Assembly (NCBI GenBank): GCA_003168375.1
Contig: PMSI01000001.1
Span: 1,302,001-1,366,000, forward strand
Reading direction: 5' to 3'
DNA length: 64,000 bases
Source: Vulcanimicrobiota bacterium
GTDB lineage: Bacteria; Vulcanimicrobiota; Vulcanimicrobiia; Vulcanimicrobiales; Vulcanimicrobiaceae
The notes below the pieces were generated by a model that was not told where the DNA came from, made no database searches, and saw only the letters and a list, made by a program, of their open reading frames with translations. The position numbers and the translations under genes were made by a program. Shown in pieces: positions 27,075-35,311 of the stretch (position 1 is the first letter of the stretch; the number at the start of each line of letters is the position of its first letter).

Positions 27075-27090
27075 GCGGTCTCCTTCGGGA

Positions 27091-28164
27091 TCAGGCGTGG
27101 ACGGCGGCGAGCGCATCGCACACCGCGGCGGTAACGTCCGCCGTGCGTGCGGTCCCGCCGAGATCAGGAGTCCGCACCCCCGACGCGGTCACCTCCTCGA
27201 TCGCGCGCATCAAGCGCGCCGCGTTCTCGCGTTCGCCCAGGTGTTCGAGCATCATCACGGCGGTCCAGAACGCGCCGATCGGGTTCGCGATCCCTTTGCC
27301 GGCGATGTCGAACGCGGAGCCGTGGATCGGCTCGAACATCGAGGGGAAGCGGCGCGAGGGGTCGAGGTTCGAGGTCGGTGCGATCCCGATGCTTCCGGCG
27401 AGCACCGCGGCCAAGTCGCTCAGGATGTCGGCGTGCAGGTTCGTCGCGACGATCGTGTCGAGACTCTTCGGCTTGGCGACCATTCGCACGGTCATCGCGT
27501 CGACCAGCTCGCGGTCCCAGCTCACGTCGGGATAGTCGCGCGCGACCTCGACGGCGACTTCGTCCCACAGCACCATTCCGTGCCGCTGCGCGTTCGACTT
27601 CGTCACGACGGTCAGGTGCTTGCGCGGCCGCGTGCGCGCCAGCTCGAACGCGAACCGCTGGATCCGCTCGACGCCGGCGCGGGTGAAGACCGCGACCTCG
27701 GTGCCGACCTCGATCGCATGGCCGCGATGCGCGCGGCCGCCCATCCCGGCGTACTCGCCCTCGCTGTTCTCGCGCACGATCACCCAGTCGAGATCGCCGG
27801 GCTCGCAATCGCGCAGCGGGCTGGAGAGTCCCGGCAAGATCCGCGTCGGGCGGACGTTGGCGTACTGGTCGAACGGCTGGCAGATCGCCAGCCGCAAGCC
27901 CCACAGCGTCACGTGATCGGGGACGACCTGGTCGCCGACCGCGCCGAAGTAGATCGCGTCGAACGAACGCAGCGCGTCGAGCCCGTCGGCCGGCATCATG
28001 ACGCCGTGCTCGCGATAGTAGTCCGAGCCCCAAGGCAAGTGCGTGAACGCCAAGCGCAGGTTCGGGTCGAGCCGCTGCAGCGCCCCGAGCACCTCGATCC
28101 CCGCGTTGATGACCTCCGGGCCGATCCCGTCCGCCGGGATGGCCGCGATCCGATACGAGCCCAT
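27091..28164 (-). CDS. ttuC: Tartrate dehydrogenase/decarboxylase family enzyme
   Basis: A 357-residue NAD-dependent beta-decarboxylating dehydrogenase of the isopropylmalate/tartrate dehydrogenase family. Recognisable parts are IPADGIGPEVI at the N-terminus, QPFDQYANVRPTRILPG with the substrate arginines, the catalytic Lys in VTKSNAQRHGMVLWDEV, the Mn-binding Asp pair in NLHADILSDLAAVLAG, and FEPIHGSAFDIAGKGIANP. The absence of leucine-pathway partners and the D-tartrate dehydratase nearby favour tartrate or malate as substrate. It is the first gene of the operon. Upstream there is no good ribosome site, only a TATCCT-like -10 close to the ATG. Confidence 0.85.
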   Translation of the reverse strand: MGSYRIAAIPADGIGPEVINAGIEVLGALQRLDPNLRLAFTHLPWGSDYYREHGVMMPADGLDALRSFDAIYFGAVGDQVVPDHVTLWGLRLAICQPFDQYANVRPTRILPGLSSPLRDCEPGDLDWVIVRENSEGEYAGMGGRAHRGHAIEVGTEVAVFTRAGVERIQRFAFELARTRPRKHLTVVTKSNAQRHGMVLWDEVAVEVARDYPDVSWDRELVDAMTVRMVAKPKSLDTIVATNLHADILSDLAAVLAGSIGIAPTSNLDPSRRFPSMFEPIHGSAFDIAGKGIANPIGAFWTAVMMLEHLGERENAARLMRAIEEVTASGVRTPDLGGTARTADVTAAVCDALAAVHA

Positions 28165-28329
28165 AGGGCTGAGGATACCTCGGAAGGACGGCGGAAGTCC
28201 TCGGCCGCACCGCGTCCTCGATTCCAGCGGGTCGGCGAGCGCTGGAGCTCCGGCTTGGCGTGCCGCTGATCGAGCTCGACGGGCGACAGGTGACCTGGCC
28301 CGTCAAGGTGGGATGGGTTGGCGGTTTTC

Positions 28330-28357
28330 TTTACAAATAAAGTGGGGTCGCTAGGAC
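28330..28357 (+). promoter_or_regulatory. Possible promoter of the RHH/Doc module
   Basis: An AT-rich patch contains TTTACA (28330-28335) and TAGGAC (28352-28357) separated by 16 bp, a plausible sigma-70 pair. A competing -10 (TATATT, 28368-28373) lies inside the operator palindrome, so the exact promoter is uncertain. Confidence 0.3.
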
Positions 28358-28362
28358 CTCAC

Positions 28363-28382
28363 AATGATATATTGCTATCATT
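28363..28382. promoter_or_regulatory. Operator palindrome of the RHH/Doc module
   Basis: AATGATA and its exact inverse TATCATT flank a 6-bp centre (TATTGC), and the second arm touches the ATG of the antitoxin gene. This is the position and symmetry expected for autoregulation by a ribbon-helix-helix antitoxin. Binding at this site would also cover the translation start. Confidence 0.6.
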
Positions 28383-28601
28383 ATGGCTTTGAAGCAGATT
28401 GGGCTGCGCCTGGACGAGGCCACGGCCGAGCAGTTAAAGCTCCGGGCTACCCTCGAGCACCGGTCCGTCAACGACATCATCGGCGATGCGATCCGGGAAT
28501 ACTCGAAGTCCCACCCGGTCCCGCGCGAACGCATGCTTGAAATGGTTCGCGCGATCATGAAGGAAGATGCCTCGCTCCTCAAGGCGCTCGCTGACGTATA
28601 G
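28383..28601 (+). CDS. Ribbon-helix-helix antitoxin
   Basis: A 72-residue protein. Its N-terminal half (KQIGLRLDEATAEQLKLRA, then RSVNDIIGDAIREY) has the strand-helix-helix pattern of the MetJ/Arc DNA-binding fold. The C-terminal half is helical and would wrap the toxin. Its stop codon abuts the GTG of the downstream Doc gene, so translation is coupled. A perfect 7-bp inverted repeat lies directly upstream. Pairing an RHH antitoxin with Doc, instead of a Phd-type antitoxin, is less common. Base composition is lower in GC than the flanks, suggesting recent acquisition. Confidence 0.75.
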   Translation: MALKQIGLRLDEATAEQLKLRATLEHRSVNDIIGDAIREYSKSHPVPRERMLEMVRAIMKEDASLLKALADV

Positions 28602-29024
28602 GTGCAGTATCTCAGCGAAGATGACGTTAAGGCATTCTACAAAGAGGCCATCGGGAACCCGGTTCTGCGGTACCCCGATGGTCTCGCTCCGGCCGTTGGG
28701 CGCCCCCAACAGTCGGCCTTCGGTGAGGACGCATACCCGACCGTCACGCTGAAGGCGGCGGCCCTCATGCAGTCGCTAGCTGAGAATCAACCATTTATTG
28801 ATGGCAATAAGCGGATCGCTTGGATTTGCGGAAAAGTCTTCTTGCAGCTTCACGGCTTCACGATGCACGCGACCGACGAGGAGGGGCTCGATCTCTTTTG
28901 CAATCGCGTTGCGAACGGCATGACCATCGAGGAACTTGCCGAGTGGATCAGTCGCCATTTGTCGGCTAGTACGCTTGCGCCGATTTGCGAAGACATAACA
29001 GATGCGGACGCGACCCAGCGCTAA
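28602..29024 (+). CDS. doc: Doc/Fic-family toxin with substituted catalytic His
   Basis: A 140-residue death-on-curing (Doc) protein of normal length. The family motif H-x-F-x-D-x-N-K-R reads Q63-P-F-I-D-G-N-K-R here (codon CAA at 28788-28790). Everything except the catalytic histidine is retained. In Doc the motif phosphorylates elongation factor Tu. A His to Gln change is expected to inactivate or redirect it. Surrounding family features (SEDDVKAFYKEAIG at the start and LEN-type helices) are intact and there is no frameshift. It starts with GTG immediately after the antitoxin stop. Confidence 0.8.
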   Translation: MQYLSEDDVKAFYKEAIGNPVLRYPDGLAPAVGRPQQSAFGEDAYPTVTLKAAALMQSLAENQPFIDGNKRIAWICGKVFLQLHGFTMHATDEEGLDLFCNRVANGMTIEELAEWISRHLSASTLAPICEDITDADATQR

Positions 29025-29130
29025 TCTCTTTCGTTTGCGTACGATTTGCCGAGCCCTCCGCTCGTCGTGATCCCTTTGGATCTGCGGGGCCCGGGATGGA
29101 CGCTACGCCTTCGCTGAAACGGGAGGATCA

Positions 29131-29809
29131 GTGACGTTCGATTTGACGGGCCGTGTGGCGATCGTCACCGGCGGCAACGGCGGGATCGGGTTGGGAATCG
29201 CGCGCGGGCTCTGGCAGGCGGGGGCGGCGGTGGCGATCGTTGGGCGTGATGCCGGCAAGTCGGAGGCTGCCGTCGCGGAGCTGCGGGAGGCCGGCAGCGA
29301 CGCAGCGGCGTTCACTGCCGACTTGCTCGATCGGAGCGCCGTCGACGCGATGGTGCGTGCCGTTGTGGAGCGCTTCGGCGGCGTCGACGTCCTGGTCGCG
29401 AACGCGGGGACGAACACCCGCATGCGTCCCGAGGAGTACACGATAGAACTGTGGGACGCGATCGTCGACACCAACCTCGGTTCGGTGTTCGCGTGCTGTC
29501 AGGCGGTCTACCCGATGATGCAACAGCGTGGCGGCGGGAAGATCATCACGCCTCGCCGTGGCATGGGCCGCCGATAACATCCAGGTCAACTGCATCGTGC
29601 CGGGCTTCATCGACACGGCACTCACGGAAGCGGCGCGGCGCGACGTCGCCGGTCTCGAGCAGCGCGTCGTCGAGCGCACGCCGGCCGGCCGTTGGGGAAA
29701 GCCCGGCGACGTCGCGGGCGCAGCCGTGTTCTTCGCGAGCTCGGCGAGCGATTTCGTCACCGGCACGGCGCTGCCGGTCGACGGAGGCTACTCCAGCTTC
29801 ATGGCGTAG
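29131..29809 (+). pseudogene. SDR-family oxidoreductase with internal deletion and frameshift
   Basis: The first part encodes a normal short-chain dehydrogenase N-terminus: VAIVTGGNGGIGLGIARGLW (cofactor-binding TGxxxGIG), VLVANAGTN (NAG motif) and PMMQQRGGGKII. At about 29549 the frame breaks. The C-terminal half resumes in another frame as LAVAWAADNIQVNCIVPGFI and ends with VTGTALPVDGGYSSFMA. The roughly 30-35 residues with the catalytic Ser and the Tyr-x-x-x-Lys are missing between the halves, so no active enzyme can be made. GGAGG precedes the GTG start. It heads the organic-acid cluster. Confidence 0.8.
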
Positions 29810-29820
29810 CGGCGTATCGC

Positions 29821-30708
29821 ATGACGCGAACCGTCGGATTCATCGGCGCCGGCCGCATGGGCGGCGCGATCGCGCGGCGCATCGCCGACGATCCGGCGTG
29901 GGACGTGCTCGTCTACGATCCGTCCGCCGAAGCCGTGAGCCGCTTCGACGGCAGCCCCGCGCGCGCCGCCAGGTCGGAGCGCGAGATCGCCGAGCGCTGC
30001 GCGTTCGTCGTCAGCAGCTTGCCGTTGCCCGAGGACGTCGATCGTCTCTACTCGGCGGCCGGAATCGCCGGTGCCCTGCGCCCGGAAACCGTCGTGGTCG
30101 ACCTGAGCACGATCGACCCCTTCACCGGGCGGCGCGCTGCCGGCGCGGTCGAAGCGTGCGGTGCGGCGTTCGTTGCCTCGCCGCTCGGCATGGGGCCGCG
30201 CCAGGCCGCCGACGGGACGCTGCCGCTCTATCTCGGCGGCGAACCCGCTGCGCTCGAACGTGCCGCCCTGGTGCTCGACGCGATCTCGAAAACGCAGTAC
30301 GTCATCGGCGGCGTGGAACAGGCGTACGCCGCGAAGCTCGCGATCAACTACGTCAGCATGTCGAACCTGGCCGTCTTGCTCGAAGGCTTCGGGATCGGCG
30401 CCGCCGCGGGGGTCGATCCCGACCTGCTCTGCAAACTGATGCAAGACGGCGGTGCGCGCTCGTTTCAGTCGGACGTTCGGTTGCCGTGGATCCTCGCCGG
30501 CGACTTCACGCCGCGCTTCGGCATCGACCTCGCGCAGAAGGACATGCGCCTGGCGATCGATCTCGCCGCACGCTATCACGCCCCGGCCGCGACGGGTGCC
30601 GCGGCGCTCCAGCACTTCTCGAGCGCGCAGCGCAGCGGCCTCGGCAGCGCGGACATCGGCGCACTCTGGAACGTCGTCGGCGCGAACGAGCGCGCGGAGC
30701 GCGCGTGA
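29821..30708 (+). CDS. NAD(P)-dependent beta-hydroxyacid dehydrogenase (tartronate-semialdehyde reductase/HIBADH family)
   Basis: A 295-residue enzyme of the 3-hydroxyisobutyrate dehydrogenase family. The Rossmann start VGFIGAGRMGGAIARR, the DLSTIDP substrate motif, SPLGMGPRQAADGTLPLYLG with the conserved Gly-rich loop, and the catalytic Lys in AAKLAINYVSMSNL are all present. Members reduce tartronate semialdehyde to glycerate or oxidise 3-hydroxyisobutyrate. The gene overlaps the following pyruvate-aldolase gene by 4 bp, the same pairing as garR-garL, which favours tartronate semialdehyde reductase. It starts 11 bp after the broken SDR gene. Confidence 0.82.
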   Translation: MTRTVGFIGAGRMGGAIARRIADDPAWDVLVYDPSAEAVSRFDGSPARAARSEREIAERCAFVVSSLPLPEDVDRLYSAAGIAGALRPETVVVDLSTIDPFTGRRAAGAVEACGAAFVASPLGMGPRQAADGTLPLYLGGEPAALERAALVLDAISKTQYVIGGVEQAYAAKLAINYVSMSNLAVLLEGFGIGAAAGVDPDLLCKLMQDGGARSFQSDVRLPWILAGDFTPRFGIDLAQKDMRLAIDLAARYHAPAATGAAALQHFSSAQRSGLGSADIGALWNVVGANERAERA

Positions 30709-31469
30709 GCACGCTTCGCGAGCGACTGAACACCGGCGTCGCGGCGGGCGTCGGCCTCACGTTCGCGACGCCGCAGCTCGTCGAGCTGTGCGGCCGCGTC
30801 GGATTCCACTGGGCGTTGATCGACTGCGAGCACGGCGCCTTCTCCGCCGAGGGGATGGAGCACGCGATCGTTGCGGCCGACGCGGTAAATCTGCCCGTCA
30901 TGGTGCGGCCCGCGTCCGATCGCCCCGAAGCGATCCTCGCCGCGCTCGATCGCGGCGCCGCCGGTGTGCAGGTCCCGCACGTCGCGACCGCCGCGCAAGC
31001 CGACGCGATCGTCCGCGCGGTGAAGTACGAGCCGCGCGGCAACCGCGGGCTCGGGACCAGCGTGCGCGCCGCCGGGTACGGGATCGACCTCGACCTCGCC
31101 GCATACATGGCGGACGCGAACCGCGAGACGATCGTCTGCGTGCAGATCGAGGACCGCGAAGGCCTCGCGAACGTCGCCGAGATCGCAGCGGTCCCCGGCG
31201 TCGACATCGTGTTCGTCGGGCCGATGGACCTGTCGCAGGCGCTCGGCTATCCGGGTGAGCTCGCTCGCCCGGAGTTCCGCCGCGAAGTGGAGCGCGCGTT
31301 CGACGCGGCGCACGCGGCGGGCGTGATGACGGGGACGTCGGGCAACGCCGCTTGGGTGCGCTACGGCGTCGGACTCGGCGCGCGCTACGTGTACACGAGT
31401 CTCGGCGGCGTCCTCCAGCCCGGCGCGCGCGAGTTCATCGCGAGCACCCAAACGGCACCGTCGCGGTGA
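30705..31469 (+). CDS. HpcH/HpaI (GarL-type) class II pyruvate aldolase
   Basis: A 254-residue metal-dependent aldolase of the HpcH/HpaI family. WALIDCEHGAFSAEGMEHAI contains the conserved D-x-E-H, VPVMVRP-type (here LPVMVRPASD) and GAAGVQVPHV follow, CVQIEDREG binds the metal through Glu, and VFVGPMDLSQALG is the family signature. It cleaves 4-hydroxy-2-oxo or 2-keto-3-deoxy acids into pyruvate plus an aldehyde such as succinate semialdehyde or tartronate semialdehyde. Neighbouring reductase and semialdehyde dehydrogenase genes could handle either product. It has GTGA overlaps with both neighbours. Confidence 0.85.
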   Translation: MSTLRERLNTGVAAGVGLTFATPQLVELCGRVGFHWALIDCEHGAFSAEGMEHAIVAADAVNLPVMVRPASDRPEAILAALDRGAAGVQVPHVATAAQADAIVRAVKYEPRGNRGLGTSVRAAGYGIDLDLAAYMADANRETIVCVQIEDREGLANVAEIAAVPGVDIVFVGPMDLSQALGYPGELARPEFRREVERAFDAAHAAGVMTGTSGNAAWVRYGVGLGARYVYTSLGGVLQPGAREFIASTQTAPSR

Positions 31470-32890
31470 GCGCTCAGGCTTCGCCGACAGCTCCGCGTTC
31501 CGCTCGTGACGTCGACGTCGTCGTGTGCGGGGGCGGGAACGCGGCTCTGTGCGCGGCGATCGAGGCGCGCCGCGCCGGTGCGACCGTCATCCTGTTGGAG
31601 CGAGGGCCGCAGCACATGCGCGGGGGAAATACGCGCCACACGCGCGACATCAGGCTCGCGCACGATGCGCCCAATGCTGCGGCGGACGGAGCGTACGGCG
31701 AGGACGAGTTCTACGCCGATCTGCTCCGGGTCACCGGCGGTGAGACCAACGACGTGCTGGCGCGGCTGACGATCCGCGAGTCCGCCACGCTCGCGGACTG
31801 GATGGCCCGGCAAGGCGTCCGCTGGCAGAAGCCGCTCACCGGGACGCTGAGCCTGGCGCGAACGAACGGATTCTTTCTCGGCGGCGGCAAGCATCTCGTC
31901 AATACGTACTACGATACCGCACAGCGCCTGGGCGTCGAGGTTCGGTACGGCGCCACCGTTCGCGCGTTCGAGCTCGATGGGGATCGCGTCGCGTCCGTCA
32001 TCTACGAGCGTTTCGATCGTGAGCATCGGGTGGCGTGCGGCGCGGCGGTCATCGCCGCGGGCGGGTTCGAGGCCGACGTCGACTGGCTGCGCGAGTACTG
32101 GGGCGACGCCGCCGACCGGTTCACGATCCGCGGCACGCCCTACAACACCGGCGTCGCGCTCAAAGCGCTCTACGATGCGGGTGCGAAACGGGTCGGTGAT
32201 CCGCGCGGCTTGCATAGCGTCGCGGTCGATGCGCGTGCCCCGCGTTTCGACGGCGGCATCGTGACCCGCATCGACTCCATACCGTTCGGAATCGTCGTCA
32301 ACGCGGCCGGCGAACGCTTTTACGACGAGGGCGAGGATCTCTGGCCGAAGCGCTATGCGATCTGGGGGAAGCTGATCGCCGACCAGCCCGGCCAGGCGGC
32401 CTACGCGATCTTCGACGCAAAGGCGGCGGGGCGGTTCATCCCCTCGGCGTTCCGGCCTCTGTCGGCTGCGTCGATCGGAGAGCTCGCGCGGCAGCTCGAC
32501 CTCGATGCGAACGTCCTCACCGCGACGGTCGAGCGCTTCAACGCGTCGATCTCCGCCGGCGGCGAGGTCCGGATGGACCGGCTCGACGGCCGCAGCACCA
32601 GCGGGCTGATGCCGCCCAAGTCGAACTGGGCGCAGCGCATCGACTCCGCACCGTACTACGCGTACCCGCTGCGGCCCGGCGTGACGTTCACGTATCTCGG
32701 CGTCGAGGTCGACGCGGACGCGCGCGTGTCGACGAGCGAGGGTGGAGGCTTCGAGAACGTATTCGCGGCCGGCGAATGCATGGCGGGGAATATTCTCACG
32801 CGCGGATATCTGGCCGGTTTGGGTTTGACGATCGGCGCCACGTTCGGCCGGATCGCCGGTGTCGGGGCGGCGCAGTATGCTCGAGCTTGA
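31466..32890 (+). CDS. tcuA: FAD-dependent tricarballylate dehydrogenase-like protein (TcuA)
   Basis: A 474-residue flavoprotein of the fumarate-reductase/succinate-dehydrogenase flavoprotein superfamily, close in length to TcuA. The FAD-binding start is DVVVCGGGNAALCAAIEARR, then MRGGNTRHTRDIRLAH, a second binding segment AAVIAAGGFEADVDWLREYW, and an ending FAAGECMAGNILTRGYLAGL typical of TcuA/CobZ proteins. It would oxidise tricarballylate to cis-aconitate or dehydrogenate a related acid, passing electrons to TcuB, whose gene overlaps its end. The actual substrate may differ here because a TRAP importer replaces TcuC. Confidence 0.85.
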   Translation: MSAQASPTAPRSARDVDVVVCGGGNAALCAAIEARRAGATVILLERGPQHMRGGNTRHTRDIRLAHDAPNAAADGAYGEDEFYADLLRVTGGETNDVLARLTIRESATLADWMARQGVRWQKPLTGTLSLARTNGFFLGGGKHLVNTYYDTAQRLGVEVRYGATVRAFELDGDRVASVIYERFDREHRVACGAAVIAAGGFEADVDWLREYWGDAADRFTIRGTPYNTGVALKALYDAGAKRVGDPRGLHSVAVDARAPRFDGGIVTRIDSIPFGIVVNAAGERFYDEGEDLWPKRYAIWGKLIADQPGQAAYAIFDAKAAGRFIPSAFRPLSAASIGELARQLDLDANVLTATVERFNASISAGGEVRMDRLDGRSTSGLMPPKSNWAQRIDSAPYYAYPLRPGVTFTYLGVEVDADARVSTSEGGGFENVFAAGECMAGNILTRGYLAGLGLTIGATFGRIAGVGAAQYARA

Positions 32891-33962
32891 TCTCACGGCC
32901 GAGCTCGACCGCCAGCTCTCCGTGTGCAACGCCTGCCGCTACTGCGAGGGGTTCTGTGCTGTCTTCGGAGCGGCGCAGCTCCGCACCGCGATCGGATCGG
33001 GCGACGTCGCATACCTGGCCAACCTCTGCCACGATTGCCGCATGTGCTTCGACGCGTGCATGTTCACGCCGCCGCACGAGTTCGCGCTGAACATCCCCGC
33101 GGTGATGACGCAAGCGCGCGTCGAGACCTACGTCGAGTACGGCCGGCCCGCCGTGTTGGCCGCGATGTTCCGCCGGCCCGGACGCGCCGCCAAGCTCGCC
33201 GTCGCGGCGGCCGTCGTGCTCATCGCGCTGGCCGTCGCGCTCTTCGCCGGGCCCGAGGCAATCCGGCCGCAGCTCGGGCCCGGAGCGTTCTATCGCGTCA
33301 TCCCGTTCGCCGCAATGCTCGCCGTGGCGCTCGGGCTCGCACTCTACGGTGTCATTTCGATCGCGCTGAGCGCGCGCAGTTTCGCGCACGACATCGGCGG
33401 CGGCGTCCCGTTCGTAACGGCGGCGACGCTGCGCACCGCGCTGCACGAGGCGATCTCGCTCGTCTATCTCAAAGGCGGCGGCTCCGGTTGCTACGACGAA
33501 CACCGCGAATCGGGCCGGCGCCGGTTCTTCCACATGCTGGTATTCTGGGGATTCCTGGCGGACTTCGCGGCGACGATCAGCGCGGCCGTCCTCCAAGACT
33601 TCCTTCACGATCTTCCGCCGTATCCGCTCTGGAGCGTCCCCGTCGCGCTCGGCACGGGCGGAGGCCTAGCGATCGTCGCCGGCGCGGCGGGTCTGATCGC
33701 CGTCAAGAAGCGGAGCGACCCGCGGCCCATGTCGCCCCGGATGATCGCGCTGGACTATGCGTTCCTCGGCCTGCTCGAACTCGCCGCGATCACCGGGCTG
33801 GCGCTGCTGGCGTTTCGCTCGACCGGCGCCATGGGATCACTCTTGGTGCTGCACTTGGGCGCGGTGGCCGGGCTCTTCATCACCGCGCCGTACGGCAAGT
33901 TCGTCCACTTCGTCTATCGTTTCATCGCCCTGGTCAAGCACGCGCACGAGCAAAAGAACTAA
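32877..33962 (+). CDS. tcuB: TcuB-like iron-sulfur/membrane electron-transfer protein
   Basis: A 361-residue protein. The N-terminus has two cysteine clusters, CNACRYCEGFCAVF and CHDCRMCFDACMF, suited to two [4Fe-4S] centres. About six transmembrane helices with several histidines follow, the layout of TcuB/CitB, which reoxidises the TcuA flavin and feeds electrons to the membrane quinone pool. The ATG used lies 14 bp inside the end of tcuA; a GTG 18 bp upstream is an alternative. Its stop codon overlaps, tail to tail, that of the TRAP permease gene. Confidence 0.87.
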   Translation: MLELDLTAELDRQLSVCNACRYCEGFCAVFGAAQLRTAIGSGDVAYLANLCHDCRMCFDACMFTPPHEFALNIPAVMTQARVETYVEYGRPAVLAAMFRRPGRAAKLAVAAAVVLIALAVALFAGPEAIRPQLGPGAFYRVIPFAAMLAVALGLALYGVISIALSARSFAHDIGGGVPFVTAATLRTALHEAISLVYLKGGGSGCYDEHRESGRRRFFHMLVFWGFLADFAATISAAVLQDFLHDLPPYPLWSVPVALGTGGGLAIVAGAAGLIAVKKRSDPRPMSPRMIALDYAFLGLLELAAITGLALLAFRSTGAMGSLLVLHLGAVAGLFITAPYGKFVHFVYRFIALVKHAHEQKN

Positions 33963-35311
33963 CCCGGCGGACAGACCAGCACGTGCGTCACGGCGTTGGT
34001 GAAGCAGCCGAGCGACTGGGGGAACATCTGGCGCGGCAGCCACAGCGTCAGATCGGGGAACACGATGATCAGCGCGATCACCGTGAAGAAGATCACATAG
34101 AGCGGCAGGCACGCGACCAGTGCGCGCGACCACGCGACCTTCGCCAACGCCGAAGCGAGCAAGAGCTGCAGCCCGTACGGCGGGGTGATGTTGCCGAACG
34201 CAAGCGTCACGATGATCACCACGCCCATGTGGACCGGCTGAATGTGTCCGAGTTTGACGAGCCCGAGGATCAGCGGCATGAAGATGATGATCGCCGGGAT
34301 ACCTTCGAGAAAGTCTCCGACGATCACCAGGATGAGCACGATCAGGAACATGATCGCGACGCCGTTGTGCCCGGCGACCTGCTCGATCCAGCCGGCGACG
34401 ACGTCGGGGCCGCGCAGGTAGGCGAGCACCCAGCCGAACGCCGACGCCGACGCGACCGCCATGAGCGGCAGCGCGTACAGCGCGCCGGCGTGCATGAAGC
34501 TCTGCGGCAGGCGCCGCAGATGTCCGCGGCTGTACAGCGGCATTAGGATGACGATCACGTAGAGGATCGCCACCATGCCCGCTTCGACCGGCGTGAACTG
34601 TCCGGTGAGAATTCCGCCGACGATGATGAACGGGATCAGCAGCGGCAGCGCCGCGCTCTTGAACGTCCGGGCCAGGTCGACGAACGTTGCCCGCCCCTTG
34701 CGGATGCCGACCGGCCCGAAGTAGTAGCTGTAGACCATCAGCCCGATCGCGACCAGAACGCCGGGCGTCGCGCCGGCCAGAAACAATCCCGCGATCGAGA
34801 CGTTCCCGACCGAACCGTAGACCACGGCGAGGATGCTGGGCGGCACCATGTTCGCGATCGTCGACGCCGACGCGATGAGCGCGGCGGTAAAGGCGGGATC
34901 GTACCCCTCACGCTTCATCTCGGGCATGAGCACGGTGCTGATCGCGACGACGTCGGCCGTCGACGAGCCCGAGATCCCGGCGAAGAAGAGGCTGAACACG
35001 CTGACCACTTGCGCCAGGCCGCTGCGCAGATGGCCGACCAGCGCCTGCGCGAAATGAACGATGCGCACGGTGATGTCCGCCGAAACCATCAACTCGCCGA
35101 CCAGCAAGAAGAACGGCACGGCGAGCAGCGTGAGCGTGTTCACGCCGTTGAAGAGCTGGCCGACGATCGAGGCCAGTGAAAGATGCGTGAACAGCACGAC
35201 GACGACGAAGACGCTGGCCATCAGCGCGAACGTGACGGGGACGCCCAGATAGCCCAGCGCCACCGCGATCGCCGCCATGACGAGGATCGCGATGCCGGAG
35301 TTGGCCGTCAC
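33959..35311 (-). CDS. dctM: TRAP transporter large permease (DctM)
   Basis: A 450-residue integral membrane protein with about 12 helices. TRAP large-subunit motifs include VPFFLLVGELM, the conserved FAGISGSSTADVVAISTVLM, and NMVPPSILAVVYG. The start GTG overlaps the dctQ stop by 4 bp. With DctQ and DctP it forms a sodium-driven tripartite importer for carboxylates. Its genes lie tail to tail with tcuAB, so it probably supplies the di- or tricarboxylate oxidised by TcuA. Confidence 0.92.
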   Translation of the reverse strand: MTANSGIAILVMAAIAVALGYLGVPVTFALMASVFVVVVLFTHLSLASIVGQLFNGVNTLTLLAVPFFLLVGELMVSADITVRIVHFAQALVGHLRSGLAQVVSVFSLFFAGISGSSTADVVAISTVLMPEMKREGYDPAFTAALIASASTIANMVPPSILAVVYGSVGNVSIAGLFLAGATPGVLVAIGLMVYSYYFGPVGIRKGRATFVDLARTFKSAALPLLIPFIIVGGILTGQFTPVEAGMVAILYVIVILMPLYSRGHLRRLPQSFMHAGALYALPLMAVASASAFGWVLAYLRGPDVVAGWIEQVAGHNGVAIMFLIVLILVIVGDFLEGIPAIIIFMPLILGLVKLGHIQPVHMGVVIIVTLAFGNITPPYGLQLLLASALAKVAWSRALVACLPLYVIFFTVIALIIVFPDLTLWLPRQMFPQSLGCFTNAVTHVLVCPPG

